DNA from: Haladaptatus paucihalophilus DX253
GTDB lineage: Archaea; Halobacteriota; Halobacteria; Halobacteriales; Haladaptataceae
Reading direction: 5' to 3'
Assembly: GCF_000376445.1 (NCBI RefSeq)
Contig: NZ_AQXI01000003.1
Span: 186,001 to 250,000, forward strand
Length of the DNA: 64,000 bases
Both the position numbers and the translations under genes were made by a program. Below, piece after piece: positions 1 to 7,804 of this stretch. The notes under the pieces were generated by a model. That model was not told the origin of the DNA. It searched no databases and worked only from the letters and a program-made list of their open reading frames with translations. Every line of letters starts with the position of its first letter. Positions within the stretch are counted from its first letter, which is position 1.

Positions 1-1593
1 GCGGTCGAAGCCGCGGGAGAAGAGTTGGGACTGTCGCTGTCGGGAATCTATCTCGTGAACGACGAGCGGGACGTCCTCCGGCCGGTCGCCGTGACGGAGG
101 CGACCGAGGAGATACCGGACGAGATTCCGCGCTCCGAGGACGGGAACGGACCCGCGTGGAGAGCGTTCGAGTCGGGTGAAGTTGCAGTATTCGAGGACAG
201 AACAGAGGTGTACGGAGCGGACGGCCGGGAGTTGACGGGCGAACAGGAGATGGTGATACCCTTGGCCGAGCACGGCGTCTTCCTGCTGGGGTCGCGTTCG
301 ATGGCGAAGTTGGACGAGTACGTCCGGGATTTCGCGGAGATATTGGCGACGAACGTCCGGTCGGCGCTCGACCGGGCGGAGCGCGAGGAGACGCTCTCGG
401 CGCAACGCGCCGAGCTGGTGGAACTGAACCGAATCAACGAGGTCATCCGTGACGTGGACCGCGCGTTGGTGCAAGCGACGAGCCGGGAGGAGATAGAGGA
501 GACGGTCGTAAATCGGTTGGCGTCGGCGGGGCTATACGAATTCGCGTGGGTCGGCGAGTGCGAGGTGAGCGTCGAAGCCATCCGTGCGGTAGCGAACGCG
601 GGCAACGCCGCGTATCTAGAATCGCTCGAACCATCGGATGACAGACAAGAATGTCCGGTCGCAAAAGCGCAGACATCGGGGCAAGCGGAGGTTGTCGAGG
701 ACGTGATGACCGACCCGGCGTTCGAATCGTGGCAGGACGAATCGCCCGTCGGGAACACACAGTCGATGGCCGCCATTCCGATTCGATACGACGAAACCTG
801 TTACGGAGTTCTCACGGTTCACGCGGACAGGAGTAGGGCGTTCGACGACCGGGAGCGGGAAGTGCTCGTCGAACTCGGGGAAACGATGGGGATGGCGATT
901 GCCGCCATAGAGAGCAGGAAGGCGCTGGTGTCCGACTGCGTGGTCGAAGTGGAGATGGAGATAGAGAGCGCCGAGCATTACTTCATCCGCGTTCCACAGG
1001 AGCTCGACTGTACGTTCACGCTCTTGGGGACGACGATGGCACCGACGGGAGAGATTCACTGTTTCATCACCGCGTCCGGCGTGTCGTCGGGCGCCGTCCT
1101 CGAACGAACCGCGCAAGCGGAAGGGATATCGAACACGCGACTCATCCGCGAACGCAACGACGAGTGCGTCTTCGAGGTGACCTACGAGGGACCGTCGTTC
1201 GTCAAGGCGCTCGTTGACCGGGGGGCGGCGGTCGGATACGTCGAAGCCGACGAAAACCGCACCCGTGGAACGGTCGAACTCCCGATGGACGCGAGCGTCA
1301 GAGGGGTGGTCGAGGCGGTGAAGAACATCGCGCCGGGCGCTCGCGTCGTCGCCCAACGCGAACGGGAGAAACCCGAGAAGACGGCGACGGAGTTCCGCAT
1401 GCAGCTCTCGGAGTCGCTGACCGACCGGCAGCGGACGGCGCTGGAAACCGCCTATCTCGCCGGGTTCTTCGAGTGGCCGCGGGACAGCACGGGCGAGGAG
1501 GTCGCCGAGTTGCTCGACGTGTCGGCACCGACGTTCCACCAGCACCTCCGACACGCACAGGCGAAACTGCTGAAGACCTTTTTCGACCAGTGA
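1..1593 (+). CDS. Bat-type transcriptional regulator with GAF and HTH_10 domains (5' truncated)
   Basis: The frame is open from base 1, so the N-terminus lies outside the window; about 530 codons are visible. The visible start is the end of a GAF-like sensor segment, followed by a complete GAF domain (visible residues about 135-300), a bacterio-opsin-activator type domain (about 310-460) and a C-terminal HTH_10 helix-turn-helix (last 55 residues, core LTDRQRTALETAYLAGFFEW). The family is a haloarchaeal class of cytoplasmic DNA-binding regulators whose GAF/PAS modules sense small molecules, light or redox. No target is evident: the next gene is 52 bases downstream and unrelated. Two further HTH_10 proteins lie at 19651-20307 and 41238-41909, both without GAF domains. 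The ligand is unknown. Confidence 0.9.
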   Translation, partial: AVEAAGEELGLSLSGIYLVNDERDVLRPVAVTEATEEIPDEIPRSEDGNGPAWRAFESGEVAVFEDRTEVYGADGRELTGEQEMVIPLAEHGVFLLGSRSMAKLDEYVRDFAEILATNVRSALDRAEREETLSAQRAELVELNRINEVIRDVDRALVQATSREEIEETVVNRLASAGLYEFAWVGECEVSVEAIRAVANAGNAAYLESLEPSDDRQECPVAKAQTSGQAEVVEDVMTDPAFESWQDESPVGNTQSMAAIPIRYDETCYGVLTVHADRSRAFDDREREVLVELGETMGMAIAAIESRKALVSDCVVEVEMEIESAEHYFIRVPQELDCTFTLLGTTMAPTGEIHCFITASGVSSGAVLERTAQAEGISNTRLIRERNDECVFEVTYEGPSFVKALVDRGAAVGYVEADENRTRGTVELPMDASVRGVVEAVKNIAPGARVVAQREREKPEKTATEFRMQLSESLTDRQRTALETAYLAGFFEWPRDSTGEEVAELLDVSAPTFHQHLRHAQAKLLKTFFDQ

Positions 1594-1645
1594 GCGACCC
1601 GCTTCGGCCGGTGGGGTTTTCATCCCCTGGTCGGTTGGTCCGGGC

Positions 1646-2926
1646 ATGCGTCTCATTCAGGTGCTCGTTCCGGACGACTGCCGGAGCGAGGTTCTTGCCG
1701 TGCTCGACGACGAGCACATCGATTACGTGCTCACCCGTGAGGACAGCGACGGGAACGAGGCGGCGGTCGTTCAGTTTCCGGTTCCGACGCAAGCAGTGGA
1801 CGCCGTTCTCACGGCCCTTCGAGACGCGGGGTTGGACGAGGACGGCTACACCGTCGTCGGGAGTCTGGAGACGGCCCGGACGCCGAACATCGCGGAGTTG
1901 GAAGATAGGTTCGTCAAGGGAGGCGACGAGGACGACAGCATCGCCACGGAGGAAATCCGGACGAAGGCGCTCGGGATGAACCCGAGTCCGGTGACGTACT
2001 ACGCCATGACCGTGCTGTCCGCTATCGTCGCAACCGCCGGGTTGTTGCTCGATTCGCCCGCACTCGTCGTGGGGTCGATGGTCATCGCCCCGCAAGTGGG
2101 GTCGGCGATGACGACGAGCGTCGGACTCGTGTTGAACGACCGCGACATGATACGCGACGGGTTGTGGTCGCAAGTGCTCGGACTCGCGGTCGCCGTCGTC
2201 AGCGCGACGATTTTCGGCTGGGCGCTCAAATCGGCCCAGTTCATTCCGCCCGCGCTCAACGTGGCGACGGTGAACCAGATAAGTCAACGCACTTCACCCG
2301 GGTTTCTCTCGCTCGCGGTCGGCCTCTGTGCCGGTGCGGCGGGGGCGTTGGGACTCGCAACCGCCCTGCCGGTGTCGCTCGTCGGCGTCATGATCGCGGC
2401 GGCGCTCATCCCCGCGGCCGCCGCGGTCGGCGTCGGCTTGGCGTGGGGACCGCCGGTGCTCGCGTTCGGCGCGTTCGTCCTGCTCGTGGTGAACGTCGTC
2501 TCCATCAACGCCGCCGGAAGCGGCGTTCTCTGGGGACTCGGCTATCGACCGAAAGACGGGACGACCCTTCGGAAAGCCGCACCGACGGTCGTCGCGGTCG
2601 TCGTCCTGCTCGTCTCGTTCGCCGGGGCGGGGGCGCTGATGGCCCAGCAGGTCCACACCGAGAACACGGCGAACAGGGAGGTACAGAAGCTCTTGGAGGG
2701 AGAGCAGTACAAATCGCTGGACCTCGTGAAGGTGAACGTCGAGTTCGACGATATGGGACTCGTGGACGACAGACAGCACGTGACGGTGCTCGTGACACGC
2801 CCGTCCGGAAAACGGTATCCCGGATTGGCGAAGGAAATTGCGGCGCGGATTTCCGACGAACTCGGCGGCCGGACCGTCGTCGAACTGGAGTTCACGGAGC
2901 GCCAGCGGTCGGCGGCGAGAACGTGA
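1646..2926 (+). CDS. DUF389 family membrane protein (TIGR00341-like)
   Basis: 426 residues starting at ATG. Residues 1-110 form a soluble domain (MRLIQVLVPDDCRSEVLAVL) resembling the ferredoxin-like N-terminus of DUF389 proteins. Roughly nine hydrophobic segments follow from residue 115 to 335, including glycine-rich stretches such as VVGSMVIAPQVG. A soluble tail of about 90 residues carries the motif LVTRPSGKRYPGLA. The family is widespread in haloarchaea, and its transport or signalling role is unknown. The 3' end overlaps the convergent protease-like gene by 35 bases, so the two transcripts are complementary at their ends. Confidence 0.85.
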   Translation: MRLIQVLVPDDCRSEVLAVLDDEHIDYVLTREDSDGNEAAVVQFPVPTQAVDAVLTALRDAGLDEDGYTVVGSLETARTPNIAELEDRFVKGGDEDDSIATEEIRTKALGMNPSPVTYYAMTVLSAIVATAGLLLDSPALVVGSMVIAPQVGSAMTTSVGLVLNDRDMIRDGLWSQVLGLAVAVVSATIFGWALKSAQFIPPALNVATVNQISQRTSPGFLSLAVGLCAGAAGALGLATALPVSLVGVMIAAALIPAAAAVGVGLAWGPPVLAFGAFVLLVVNVVSINAAGSGVLWGLGYRPKDGTTLRKAAPTVVAVVVLLVSFAGAGALMAQQVHTENTANREVQKLLEGEQYKSLDLVKVNVEFDDMGLVDDRQHVTVLVTRPSGKRYPGLAKEIAARISDELGGRTVVELEFTERQRSAART

Positions 2927-4037
2927 ACCCGTGGTTGGCCGTGAGTCGGTAGGCGGCGGTCCCCCAGATGTAATCTTCGCCGGGCCACCACGTGCGGGCG
3001 TTGTTCATCCCGGCGACGAGGAGGCCGTCTTCCGGGCGTTCGAGGTCGGGATGGTAACTGACGCTCCCGCTATCGCCGTCGGTGAACGAGGATTGGGACC
3101 CCCATTTCAGTTGGCCGCGTTTGCAGACGGTGCCGTACGCGCAAGTCATTCCGTCGATGGACTGAATCGCGCCGGACGTGAAGCCCGAGACGACTGCTCT
3201 CTTTTTCAGTTTCGACCCGTGTGCTTTGACCCGCGCGAGGCCGGCGCGCGTGAACTGTCCCATGACGACGGACGGCGAACTGCCGTCGATGGCGCTCGCC
3301 GGAACCGCACCGTTCACGGGGTCGATGCGGACGAAATCGTCCAACGCGTAACCACGTCGCACCTCGCCGACTTTTCGCCAGCCGTTGCGGCGCTTGACGT
3401 AGAACGGTTCGCCGCGATGCTGCTCGCCGTCGTCGCCGTAGAGGTGATTCGACGTGGTGAAAAACGGCGTCTCGCCGTCGTACATCGCCGGGGAGAGCGT
3501 CGCGGCCGCATCCTTGCTTCCGCATTCGACGCTCCCCGGAATGTGGTTGCCGTCGAACGATGCGTCGCCGGATTCGATGCGCTGTTCGTTCGCGGTCGAT
3601 TCGACGCGGTTCACTTCGACGGCGACGTCGCCGACGCGCTCGGGCACGGAACCGGTCGCTTCGTCGTCGGTCACGTCCACCGCGAGGGCGGCGTTTCGGC
3701 CGCCGAACTCCCCGGGGACGACGGCGCTACCGACGACGCCGGACCGAGATAGCAGGTCAAGGCGGTCGTGTGCGTCGAACGCGGCGCGGAGGTCGGCGAA
3801 CCAGTCCGCCGGAACCGTCGTCGTGAGCGGTTCGAAATCGCGGCCGTGGCCGTACACGAGCGGTACTTCGTCCCGTCCGGCCGCGCGAACGTCGTCCGGC
3901 GTGAGCAGGGCGGCCATCGAACCCAATCCGGCACCCGCGAGCGTCGTGATGAACCGCCGTCTCCCCACCGTTCCGAGTCGTCTGCCGGACAGAGAACGCA
4001 GTGCTGGTCGCTGTCCGATGTCGTCTTGTTCCCCCAT
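2892..4037 (-). CDS. Tat-exported protein with trypsin-like (S1 fold) protease motifs
   Basis: 381 residues. A twin-arginine signal lies at about residues 26-52 (GRRRFITTLAGAGLGSMAAL, then an AAG site without a lipobox Cys), so export in folded form is expected. The C-terminal half contains TTSNHLYG, which could supply the catalytic His, DDFVRIDP as a candidate Asp region, and TDGDSGSV, a good match to the GDSG serine nucleophile motif of chymotrypsin-fold proteases. Cysteines at CGSK, MTCAYG and TVCKRG could form a disulfide. The N-terminal 150 residues were not recognised and may be a prodomain. It is divergent from the iron-uptake locus; a weak iron-box-like site lies about 110 bases upstream. 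Activity is inferred from motifs only. Confidence 0.65.
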   Translation of the reverse strand: MGEQDDIGQRPALRSLSGRRLGTVGRRRFITTLAGAGLGSMAALLTPDDVRAAGRDEVPLVYGHGRDFEPLTTTVPADWFADLRAAFDAHDRLDLLSRSGVVGSAVVPGEFGGRNAALAVDVTDDEATGSVPERVGDVAVEVNRVESTANEQRIESGDASFDGNHIPGSVECGSKDAAATLSPAMYDGETPFFTTSNHLYGDDGEQHRGEPFYVKRRNGWRKVGEVRRGYALDDFVRIDPVNGAVPASAIDGSSPSVVMGQFTRAGLARVKAHGSKLKKRAVVSGFTSGAIQSIDGMTCAYGTVCKRGQLKWGSQSSFTDGDSGSVSYHPDLERPEDGLLVAGMNNARTWWPGEDYIWGTAAYRLTANHGFTFSPPTAGAP

Positions 4038-4146
4038 CGTATCGTTTCCCCATTCTCGAATCGGAGTACGCCAGGCCCGTACTTGAAACTGAACCGTCAG
4101 GTTCCGCGCTCGGATCGAAAATTTATCGGGGGGCGACCGACGGTGT

Positions 4147-4162
4147 TTTAGGTAGGCCGAAA
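4147..4162. promoter_or_regulatory. Degenerate DtxR/IdeR-type iron box
   Basis: TTTAGGTAGGCCGAAA matches 13 of 16 positions of the palindrome at 4183-4198. Its centre is 36 bases from that box. It also lies upstream of a TATA-like GATAAATTTTC (about 4118-4130, minus strand) of the divergent protease-like gene. It may be a weak second operator or chance similarity. Confidence 0.45.
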
Positions 4163-4182
4163 AAGGGGAAGGTTTACGTATG

Positions 4183-4198
4183 TTTAGGTTAGCCTAAA
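4183..4198. promoter_or_regulatory. DtxR/IdeR-type iron box upstream of a possible small transcript
   Basis: TTTAGGTTAGCCTAAA is a near-perfect inverted repeat, identical to the core of the classical DtxR/IdeR consensus. It sits between a TATA-like element (GTTTACGTA, about 4172-4180) and an ATG at 4201. That is the same geometry as the box at 23575-23590, in front of the substrate-binding protein gene. A bound repressor there would block transcription initiation. Confidence 0.8.
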
Positions 4199-4200
4199 GA

Positions 4201-4374
4201 ATGGCGCGGGAGCGAGCGAACCGAGACGATACCCGGTCGGATACGCGAATTTCCGTCGGGTTCGCCGCCGCTCCCGCGGCTCGAAGCGGCGGGTTCGAAG
4301 CGCGGACCCGACCGATAGATGGACGAGATACGAACCGAAACGTGAACCGGAACACGAACCGCCCGACGAAGTAG
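4201..4374 (+). CDS. Possible 57-residue Arg-rich small protein, or iron-controlled small RNA
   Basis: The ATG lies two bases after a strong iron box and about 28 bases after a TATA-like element, the position expected for a leaderless start. The frame runs 57 codons to TAG. The product would be very basic (about 13 Arg) with the tail NRNVNRNTNRPTK, which is unusual in a halophile whose proteins are acidic. I recognise no homologue. The transcript would run into a strong hairpin at 4385-4420, so a regulatory RNA of about 220 nt is an equally good reading. The promoter/operator is better supported than the reading frame. Confidence 0.35.
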   Translation: MARERANRDDTRSDTRISVGFAAAPAARSGGFEARTRPIDGRDTNRNVNRNTNRPTK

Positions 4375-4384
4375 GAAGTCAGTG

Positions 4385-4420
4385 CGACGCGGGGACGGTA
4401 GGCATCAACTGCCCGCGTCG
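4385..4420 (+). terminator. GC-rich stem-loop ending the iron-box-driven small transcript
   Basis: CGACGCGGG at 4385-4393 pairs perfectly with CCCGCGTCG at 4412-4420 across an 18-base loop. It falls after the 57-codon frame and before the next promoter (4465-4490). No T-tract follows, so it may be a transcript end structure or part of a structured RNA rather than a classical terminator. Confidence 0.4.
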
Positions 4421-4474
4421 TCCCATATCACCACGACTCGGCAACCGTGTCGAGAATCAAAGTCCTTATCTTGT

Positions 4475-4490
4475 TTTAGGTTAACCTAAA
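4475..4490. promoter_or_regulatory. Iron box of the FecCD operon
   Basis: TTTAGGTTAACCTAAA is a perfect 16-base palindrome of the DtxR/IdeR type. It lies just after a TATA-like CCTTATCTT (about 4464-4472), so it overlaps the likely initiation region. The mRNA would start near 4495, leaving a leader of about 75 nt before the permease ATG. Confidence 0.85.
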
Positions 4491-4568
4491 AATAGAACGG
4501 AGACGGCGAACCCGGTAACGCTCGCCGGACAGTGACATCAATGGAAAATCGAGAACGAGGGGACACGG

Positions 4569-5666
4569 ATGATGGAGAACAGTGAAACGACGGTTGAAGA
4601 GCGGTTCGACGGGTCGCTGGCGGCGCTCGTCCTCGCTTGTATCACTGTCGTCGTGATTTCGGCGCTCGTGCAGGTCAGCTTCGGAGCGTACTCGACGACG
4701 CTCACGCAGGCGTGGAACGCCGTATTCGACCCGAAGGTCATCACGAACCCGGACGTGCTCGGGGCCCTTCTGCTCGGCTCCGAGATACCGAAGAACGTGA
4801 CGCTCGACAACACCACGACGGTCATCTGGAGCCTCCGCCTGCCGCGCGTGTTCGTCGGCATCTTCGTCGGCGCGAACCTCGCCGTCTCGGGCGCGATATT
4901 TCAGGCCGTCACGCGCAACGAACTGGCGAGTCCCTACATCCTCGGCGTCAGCCACGGGGCCGGATTGGCGGTGCTCCTCACCCTCGTCGTCTTCAGCGGC
5001 CTGTCGGTCTTCCTTCCCGTCTTCGCCGCTCTCGGCGGTATCGCGGCGTTCATCGTCGTCTACGCCATCGCGTGGAAGGGCGGGACGAGTCCCGTCCGCC
5101 TCGTTCTCGCCGGGGTCATCGTCGGCACCATCTGCTCCTCGCTCCAGCGCGGCCTCTTCTTCTTCGCGCAGGACATCGGCGTGGTGCAGACGGCCCTCTC
5201 GTGGACCACGGGGTCGCTCACCGGCACCGGGTGGGAGCAGGTTCGAATCATCCTCGTTCCGACGCTGGTGATACTTCCCCTTTCGCTGCTGGCCTCCCGC
5301 CAACTGAACGTCCTCCTGCTCGGCGAACGAACCGCCCGCTCGCTGGGGATGTCCGTCGAACGCGTCCGGTTCGCGCTCTCGACGCTGGCGATTCTCGCCG
5401 CCAGCGCCGCGATTTCCGTCGCCGGAATCGTCGGCTTCGTCGGCCTCATCGTCCCGCACGTCGTCCGGAACGTCGTCGGGAGCGACTATCGAAAGCTCAT
5501 CGTCGGGAGCCTGTTCGCCGGACCGGCGCTGGTCGTCGTCGCGGACGTGGGCGCCCGACTCGCGCTCAACCCGATACAGGTACCGGTCGGAATCGTCACC
5601 GGACTGCTCGGCGGGCCGTACTTCCTCTATCTCATGCGGAAGCGCCATAAGGTGGGTGAACTCTGA
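4569..5666 (+). CDS. FecCD-family iron-siderophore ABC transporter permease
   Basis: 365 residues with eight to ten membrane segments, the usual size for FecCD/BtuC permeases. Family motifs include SLRLPRVFVGIFVGANLAVSG near residue 80, ELASPYILGVSHGAG near 120, and the C-terminal FVGLIVPHVVRNVVG that couples to the ATPase. The start has GAGGGG about eight bases upstream; a second ATG follows immediately (4572). It is the first gene of a tightly coupled three-gene operon under an iron box, and its stop codon overlaps the next start as TGATG. Substrate-binding partners are absent here but lie at 23595-26059 behind the same box type. Substrate (siderophore, haem or cobalamin) is not provable; the iron box favours ferric siderophore. 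Confidence 0.9.
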   Translation: MMENSETTVEERFDGSLAALVLACITVVVISALVQVSFGAYSTTLTQAWNAVFDPKVITNPDVLGALLLGSEIPKNVTLDNTTTVIWSLRLPRVFVGIFVGANLAVSGAIFQAVTRNELASPYILGVSHGAGLAVLLTLVVFSGLSVFLPVFAALGGIAAFIVVYAIAWKGGTSPVRLVLAGVIVGTICSSLQRGLFFFAQDIGVVQTALSWTTGSLTGTGWEQVRIILVPTLVILPLSLLASRQLNVLLLGERTARSLGMSVERVRFALSTLAILAASAAISVAGIVGFVGLIVPHVVRNVVGSDYRKLIVGSLFAGPALVVVADVGARLALNPIQVPVGIVTGLLGGPYFLYLMRKRHKVGEL

Positions 5667-6454
5667 TGCCGCGGGACGTAGCCATCGTCGGCGGCGGCGC
5701 GTCCGGCCTCTCGGCGGCCGTGTTCGTCGCCCGGTACGGTCTCGATACGGTCGTCCTCGACGGCGGCGTCTCGGCGATTCGTCAGTGCGTGCATCTGGAG
5801 AATTTCCTCGGCTTCCCCGGCGGAATTTCTCCCGACACCTTCCTCGAACTGGGCCGCGAGCAGGCGACGTTGGAGGGGTGCACGGTGCGCGACTCGATGG
5901 TCCTCGACGTCGAGCGAACCGACGACGGGTTCCGAATCGACGCGCAAGGCGAGGAGGAACCGGTGGAAGCGACCCGGGTTATCGCCGCCTCGCTGTACGA
6001 CGACAACTATCTGTCCGACTTCGAGGACGAACTGACCGACGTGGACCGGGACGGACGAACGCCGGTCGAAGGGCTGTACATGACTGGCTGTCTGGGTGAC
6101 GAGTCGGAACATCAAGCCATCGTCAACGCGGGCGACGGGGCGCGAACCGCGCTGTCACTCATCCGCGACGTTCGCCGCGAGGACGAGGAACTGTGGGATG
6201 GAATCGCGGACCACTACTACGACTGGACGGTCCAACCCGGCCGCTACAGCGGCCCGAAGTGGGAAGAGAGCATGGACTCGCTCGTGGCGGAGAGCGCACC
6301 CGAGGACGCGACCGACGCGGAGTTGGCCGACCTGAAAGAGCGGCTCAAGCGGGAGTACCGGTCGCTCGAACTGGACGAAGAGGAGCGGGCGGCGCGCGCC
6401 GAGCGGGGCCGCGAACTGCTTCGAACGCACCTGCTGGAGGAAAAATCACGATGA
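5666..6454 (+). CDS. FAD-dependent oxidoreductase, thioredoxin-reductase-like, in iron ABC operon
   Basis: 262 residues. The N-terminus is a dinucleotide-binding fold (VAIVGGGASGLSAAVFVARY, then acidic VVLDGG), and the second FAD-contacting motif is EGLYMTGCLGD near residue 140. The central NAD(P)-binding domain and the CxxC redox pair of true thioredoxin reductases are missing. The last 100 residues form a charged, helical extension containing WTVQPGRYSGPKW. It starts inside the permease stop codon and ends inside the ATPase start codon (ATGA), so the three proteins are translationally coupled. Placement suggests reductive release of iron from the imported complex. That is inference; the electron donor is unknown. 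Confidence 0.7.
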   Translation: MPRDVAIVGGGASGLSAAVFVARYGLDTVVLDGGVSAIRQCVHLENFLGFPGGISPDTFLELGREQATLEGCTVRDSMVLDVERTDDGFRIDAQGEEEPVEATRVIAASLYDDNYLSDFEDELTDVDRDGRTPVEGLYMTGCLGDESEHQAIVNAGDGARTALSLIRDVRREDEELWDGIADHYYDWTVQPGRYSGPKWEESMDSLVAESAPEDATDAELADLKERLKREYRSLELDEEERAARAERGRELLRTHLLEEKSR

Positions 6455-7290
6455 ACGAGCAAACGGACGCTGGAATGAAAGAAAAAGCGAACGACGAACC
6501 GAACCCCGAAGCCAGCGAGCTGTTCGGCGAGGAACTCGAAATCGGCTACCCGAACTCGGGAATCATCGTCGAGTGTGACTCCATCGTCCTCCCGGAGGGC
6601 GAAATTACCGCGCTCGTCGGACCGAACGGGAGCGGGAAGAGCACGCTGCTCAAGGCGCTCTCGCGGGAACTCGAACCCGAGAGCGGCGCGGTCCAACTCG
6701 ACGGCGAGGACATCCAGTCGTTGGGAACGAAGGCGTTGGCGCGGAAACTCGGTCTCCTCTCACAGCAGAACGAAGCCCCCAGCGGGTTGACCGTCGAGGA
6801 ACTCGCGTACCACGGACGCTATCCGCACCGGGGGTTCTTCGAGTCGAAGACGATGAAAGACCACGAAGCGGTCGAAACAGCCCTCGAACGCGCCGGGGTC
6901 ACCCACCTCCGGGACGAGGCGATGAACAGCCTCAGTGGTGGACAACGACAGTTGGCGTGGATCGCCATGGTGCTGGCACAGGAAACCGACGTCCTCCTGC
7001 TCGACGAACCGACGACGTATCTCGATTTGCGCCACCAGTTGCGCGTCCTCGAAGTCGTCCAAACCCTCGCCCGCGACGAGGATTTGACCATCGGCATCGT
7101 CCTCCACGACATCTCGCAAGCCGCGCGCTACGCCGACAACCTCGTCGCGCTACGGGACGGCGAACCGTACGACTGGGGACCGCCGGACGAAGTCGTCACT
7201 GAAGAACTCCTCGCCGACGTGTTCGGCGTCGAGGCGACGGTCGGACTCGGCCCCGACGGGCCGATAGTGAACCCACAGCAACCGCTCTGA
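6451..7290 (+). CDS. Iron-siderophore ABC transporter ATP-binding protein
   Basis: 279 residues from the ATG that overlaps the upstream TGA. Walker A is GPNGSGKST (near residue 60), the signature is LSGGQRQLAWIAM, Walker B is VLLLDEPT, and the H-loop is GIVLHDISQAARYADN. This is typical of the FepC/FecE subfamily paired with FecCD permeases. The first 30 residues (MNEQTDAGMKEKAND...) are a poorly conserved acidic extension. It acts on the cytoplasmic face, energising uptake with the permease at 4569-5666. Confidence 0.9.
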   Translation: MNEQTDAGMKEKANDEPNPEASELFGEELEIGYPNSGIIVECDSIVLPEGEITALVGPNGSGKSTLLKALSRELEPESGAVQLDGEDIQSLGTKALARKLGLLSQQNEAPSGLTVEELAYHGRYPHRGFFESKTMKDHEAVETALERAGVTHLRDEAMNSLSGGQRQLAWIAMVLAQETDVLLLDEPTTYLDLRHQLRVLEVVQTLARDEDLTIGIVLHDISQAARYADNLVALRDGEPYDWGPPDEVVTEELLADVFGVEATVGLGPDGPIVNPQQPL

Positions 7291-7420
7291 GCGCGGCGCG
7301 GGTGCGTTCGAGGAAGAAGCCGAGAGGCGGCCGAGTCAAGTCCGCGTCCGGCGACCGATTAGCGGACATACATTTTTAACTGGGGAAACGTAACGATAGA
7401 TAACAGGACGGTGAGAAATT

Positions 7421-7780
7421 ATGAACACGGTGAAGTATGCGGACCGACTCGCCGACCATCCTCTCGGCCGGTTAGCGATACTTATCGTCGGAATCGCCAT
7501 CCTCGTCTCAGCGATGATGTTCTATCCACCGTTCGGGTCCGTAGTCTGGTGGGCATTCCCAACCTTGTTCGTTCTTAAAGGCGTTTGGGAACTGTACTTC
7601 CACGGAGCAGACAGTACTCTATCGGTCGTCGCCGGGTTCCTACTCGTGCTCGGCGGTATCAGTCGCGCGCTGTACCAACTCGTTCCGATGGACGAGTTCA
7701 CCGGGACGGTGGCGAACCTCATTCTGCTCTTCGGAGTGTTCGCCATGATGTACGCAAAGCACTACCGCGAAAACGAGTGA
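7421..7780 (+). CDS. Small membrane protein of unknown function
   Basis: 119 residues with four predicted membrane segments (about 20-40, 43-60, 66-86 and 92-110). No family was recognised. The start is supported by GGTGA seven bases upstream and a TATA-like ACATTTTTAACTG around 7370. It stands alone between the iron operon and the convergent M24 peptidase. Confidence 0.65.
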   Translation: MNTVKYADRLADHPLGRLAILIVGIAILVSAMMFYPPFGSVVWWAFPTLFVLKGVWELYFHGADSTLSVVAGFLLVLGGISRALYQLVPMDEFTGTVANLILLFGVFAMMYAKHYRENE

Positions 7781-7804
7781 ACAACCGCGGCGAAACTCGA
7801 TTCC

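Noticed and set aside
4541-4585. 14-codon frame MENRERGDTDDGEQ overlapping the FecCD permease start
   Set aside because: It is not at a leaderless position and has no ribosome site of its own; the permease has a good GAGGGG site.
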